Shown here: piece after piece, positions 63,579-64,000 of the stretch
Position numbering within the stretch: the stretch's first letter is position 1
Layout of the letters: each line of letters opens with the position of its first letter
NCBI RefSeq assembly: GCF_000374525.1
Contig: NZ_KB894575.1
Span: 310,001-374,000 of the forward strand
Reading direction: 5' to 3'
DNA length: 64,000 bases
From: Amorphus coralli DSM 19760
GTDB taxonomy: Bacteria > Pseudomonadota > Alphaproteobacteria > Rhizobiales > Amorphaceae
Position numbers and translations under genes: made by a program
The notes under the pieces: generated by a model
What the model was told of the DNA's origin: nothing
Database searches by the model: none
The model's input: only the letters and a program-made list of their open reading frames with translations

Positions 63579-64000
63579 TCAGCGGCCGGCCGCCTCGCCG
63601 CTGGCCCAGGCGTCGCGCTCGCACCCGACGGCGTCGGCGATGGAGGTGAAGCCGCGACGGCGGACCTCCTCGCCGAGATGACGCAGGATGCGGCCCACCA
63701 GCGGCCCTCCCTCGTAGACCAGCCCGGTATAGAGCTGCACCAGGCTCGCCCCGGCGGCGATCTTGGCGAACGCCGTCTCCCCCGACGACACCCCGCCGAC
63801 ACCGACCAGCGGCATCCGCCCGTCGATCCTCTGCGCCATCTTCGCCAGCACGACGGTGGACGGCTCGAACAGCGGCCGGCCGGAGAGGCCGCCGGTCTCT
63901 TCCGCCACCCGGACATCCTGGAGCGGCGGGCGGGCAATGGTGGTGTTGGAAACGATCAGACCGTCGATGCCGTGGCGCAGCGCCGCCTCGGCGATCGCGT
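63579..64000 (-). CDS. pyrD: Dihydroorotate dehydrogenase (quinone), C-terminal part (partial)
   Basis: The gene runs off the right edge; about 139 C-terminal residues are present. It begins with DGLIVSNTTIARP, then ETGGLSGRPLF and the FMN-phosphate loop region VGVGGVSSGETAF and GASLVQLYTGLVYEG, typical of class 2 PyrD. This enzyme oxidises dihydroorotate to orotate in pyrimidine synthesis, feeding electrons to quinone. It converges with the alcohol dehydrogenase gene 30 bases away. Confidence 0.93.
   Translation of the reverse strand, partial: AIAEAALRHGIDGLIVSNTTIARPPLQDVRVAEETGGLSGRPLFEPSTVVLAKMAQRIDGRMPLVGVGGVSSGETAFAKIAAGASLVQLYTGLVYEGGPLVGRILRHLGEEVRRRGFTSIADAVGCERDAWASGEAAGR

Overview
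The window looks like chromosomal DNA from a high-GC alphaproteobacterium, most likely Hyphomicrobiales (Rhizobiales). That rests on the gene content (bcsA-bcsB-bcsZ cellulose genes, opgG/opgH glucan genes, many TRAP and TTT transporters with LysR, TetR and MarR regulators) and on a rhizobial-style palindromic repeat. The species cannot be named from sequence alone. I see no tRNA, rRNA, CRISPR array, transposase or prophage. It reads as ordinary chromosome carrying several catabolic and envelope modules, and genes within modules are often joined by 4-bp GTGA or ATGA overlaps.

Layout. (1) 1-9.9 kb: cellulose module with the PilZ end of bcsA, an unusually long bcsB, bcsZ, a membrane-anchored TPR protein, then a GGDEF diguanylate cyclase with an intact inhibitory site and a DUF1345 membrane protein. 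Cyclic-di-GMP made by the cyclase could activate BcsA through PilZ. (2) 9.9-12.7 kb: a small membrane protein, a 2-hydroxyacid dehydrogenase, and a divergent CBS-BON / phasin-like pair whose shared promoter region holds two FNR/FixK-type dyads. (3) 12.9-22.2 kb: a coherent catabolic regulon of TctC-B-A transporter, sugar-isomerase-like TIM barrel, enolase-superfamily enzyme, Gfo/Idh dehydrogenase, DUF993 protein, second TIM barrel and TetR regulator. Two promoters inside it share the same operator, CTACC-N4-GGTAG. This is the best candidate for an undescribed pathway. (4) 22.4-28.2 kb: a lone receiver protein, then a CMD-OsmC-TRAP operon divergent from a LysR gene that is preceded by a 7-codon reading frame. 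(5) 28.2-33.8 kb: osmoregulated periplasmic glucan genes, two OpgG/OpgD paralogues and opgH; the N-terminal segment of opgH seems to be cut off by two in-frame TAG codons. (6) 34.1-37.2 kb: TetR plus a DUF1932 dehydrogenase, a pair of REP-like repeats, and a ChaA-type antiporter.

(7) 37.3-49.9 kb: aromatic-acid block. A TRAP transporter faces a gentisate dioxygenase / fumarylpyruvate hydrolase / MarR operon. A second MarR gene overlaps that MarR tail to tail. A LysG/LysE exporter pair and a homogentisate pathway operon follow (hmgA, fumarylacetoacetase-like hydrolase, periplasmic protein, CMD protein, and a metallo-beta-lactamase-fold protein lacking its second metal site). (8) 50-56.2 kb: CHAD protein, then a TetR-MFP-RND efflux operon. 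(9) 56.4-64 kb: housekeeping genes ppa, GNAT, typA, DUF4760, asd, a zinc alcohol dehydrogenase and the 3' end of pyrD. A roughly 10-bp-phased GCGC array lies upstream of ppa.

Start codons were chosen from Shine-Dalgarno spacing, signal peptides and overlaps. Families were assigned by reading motifs; no database search was run.
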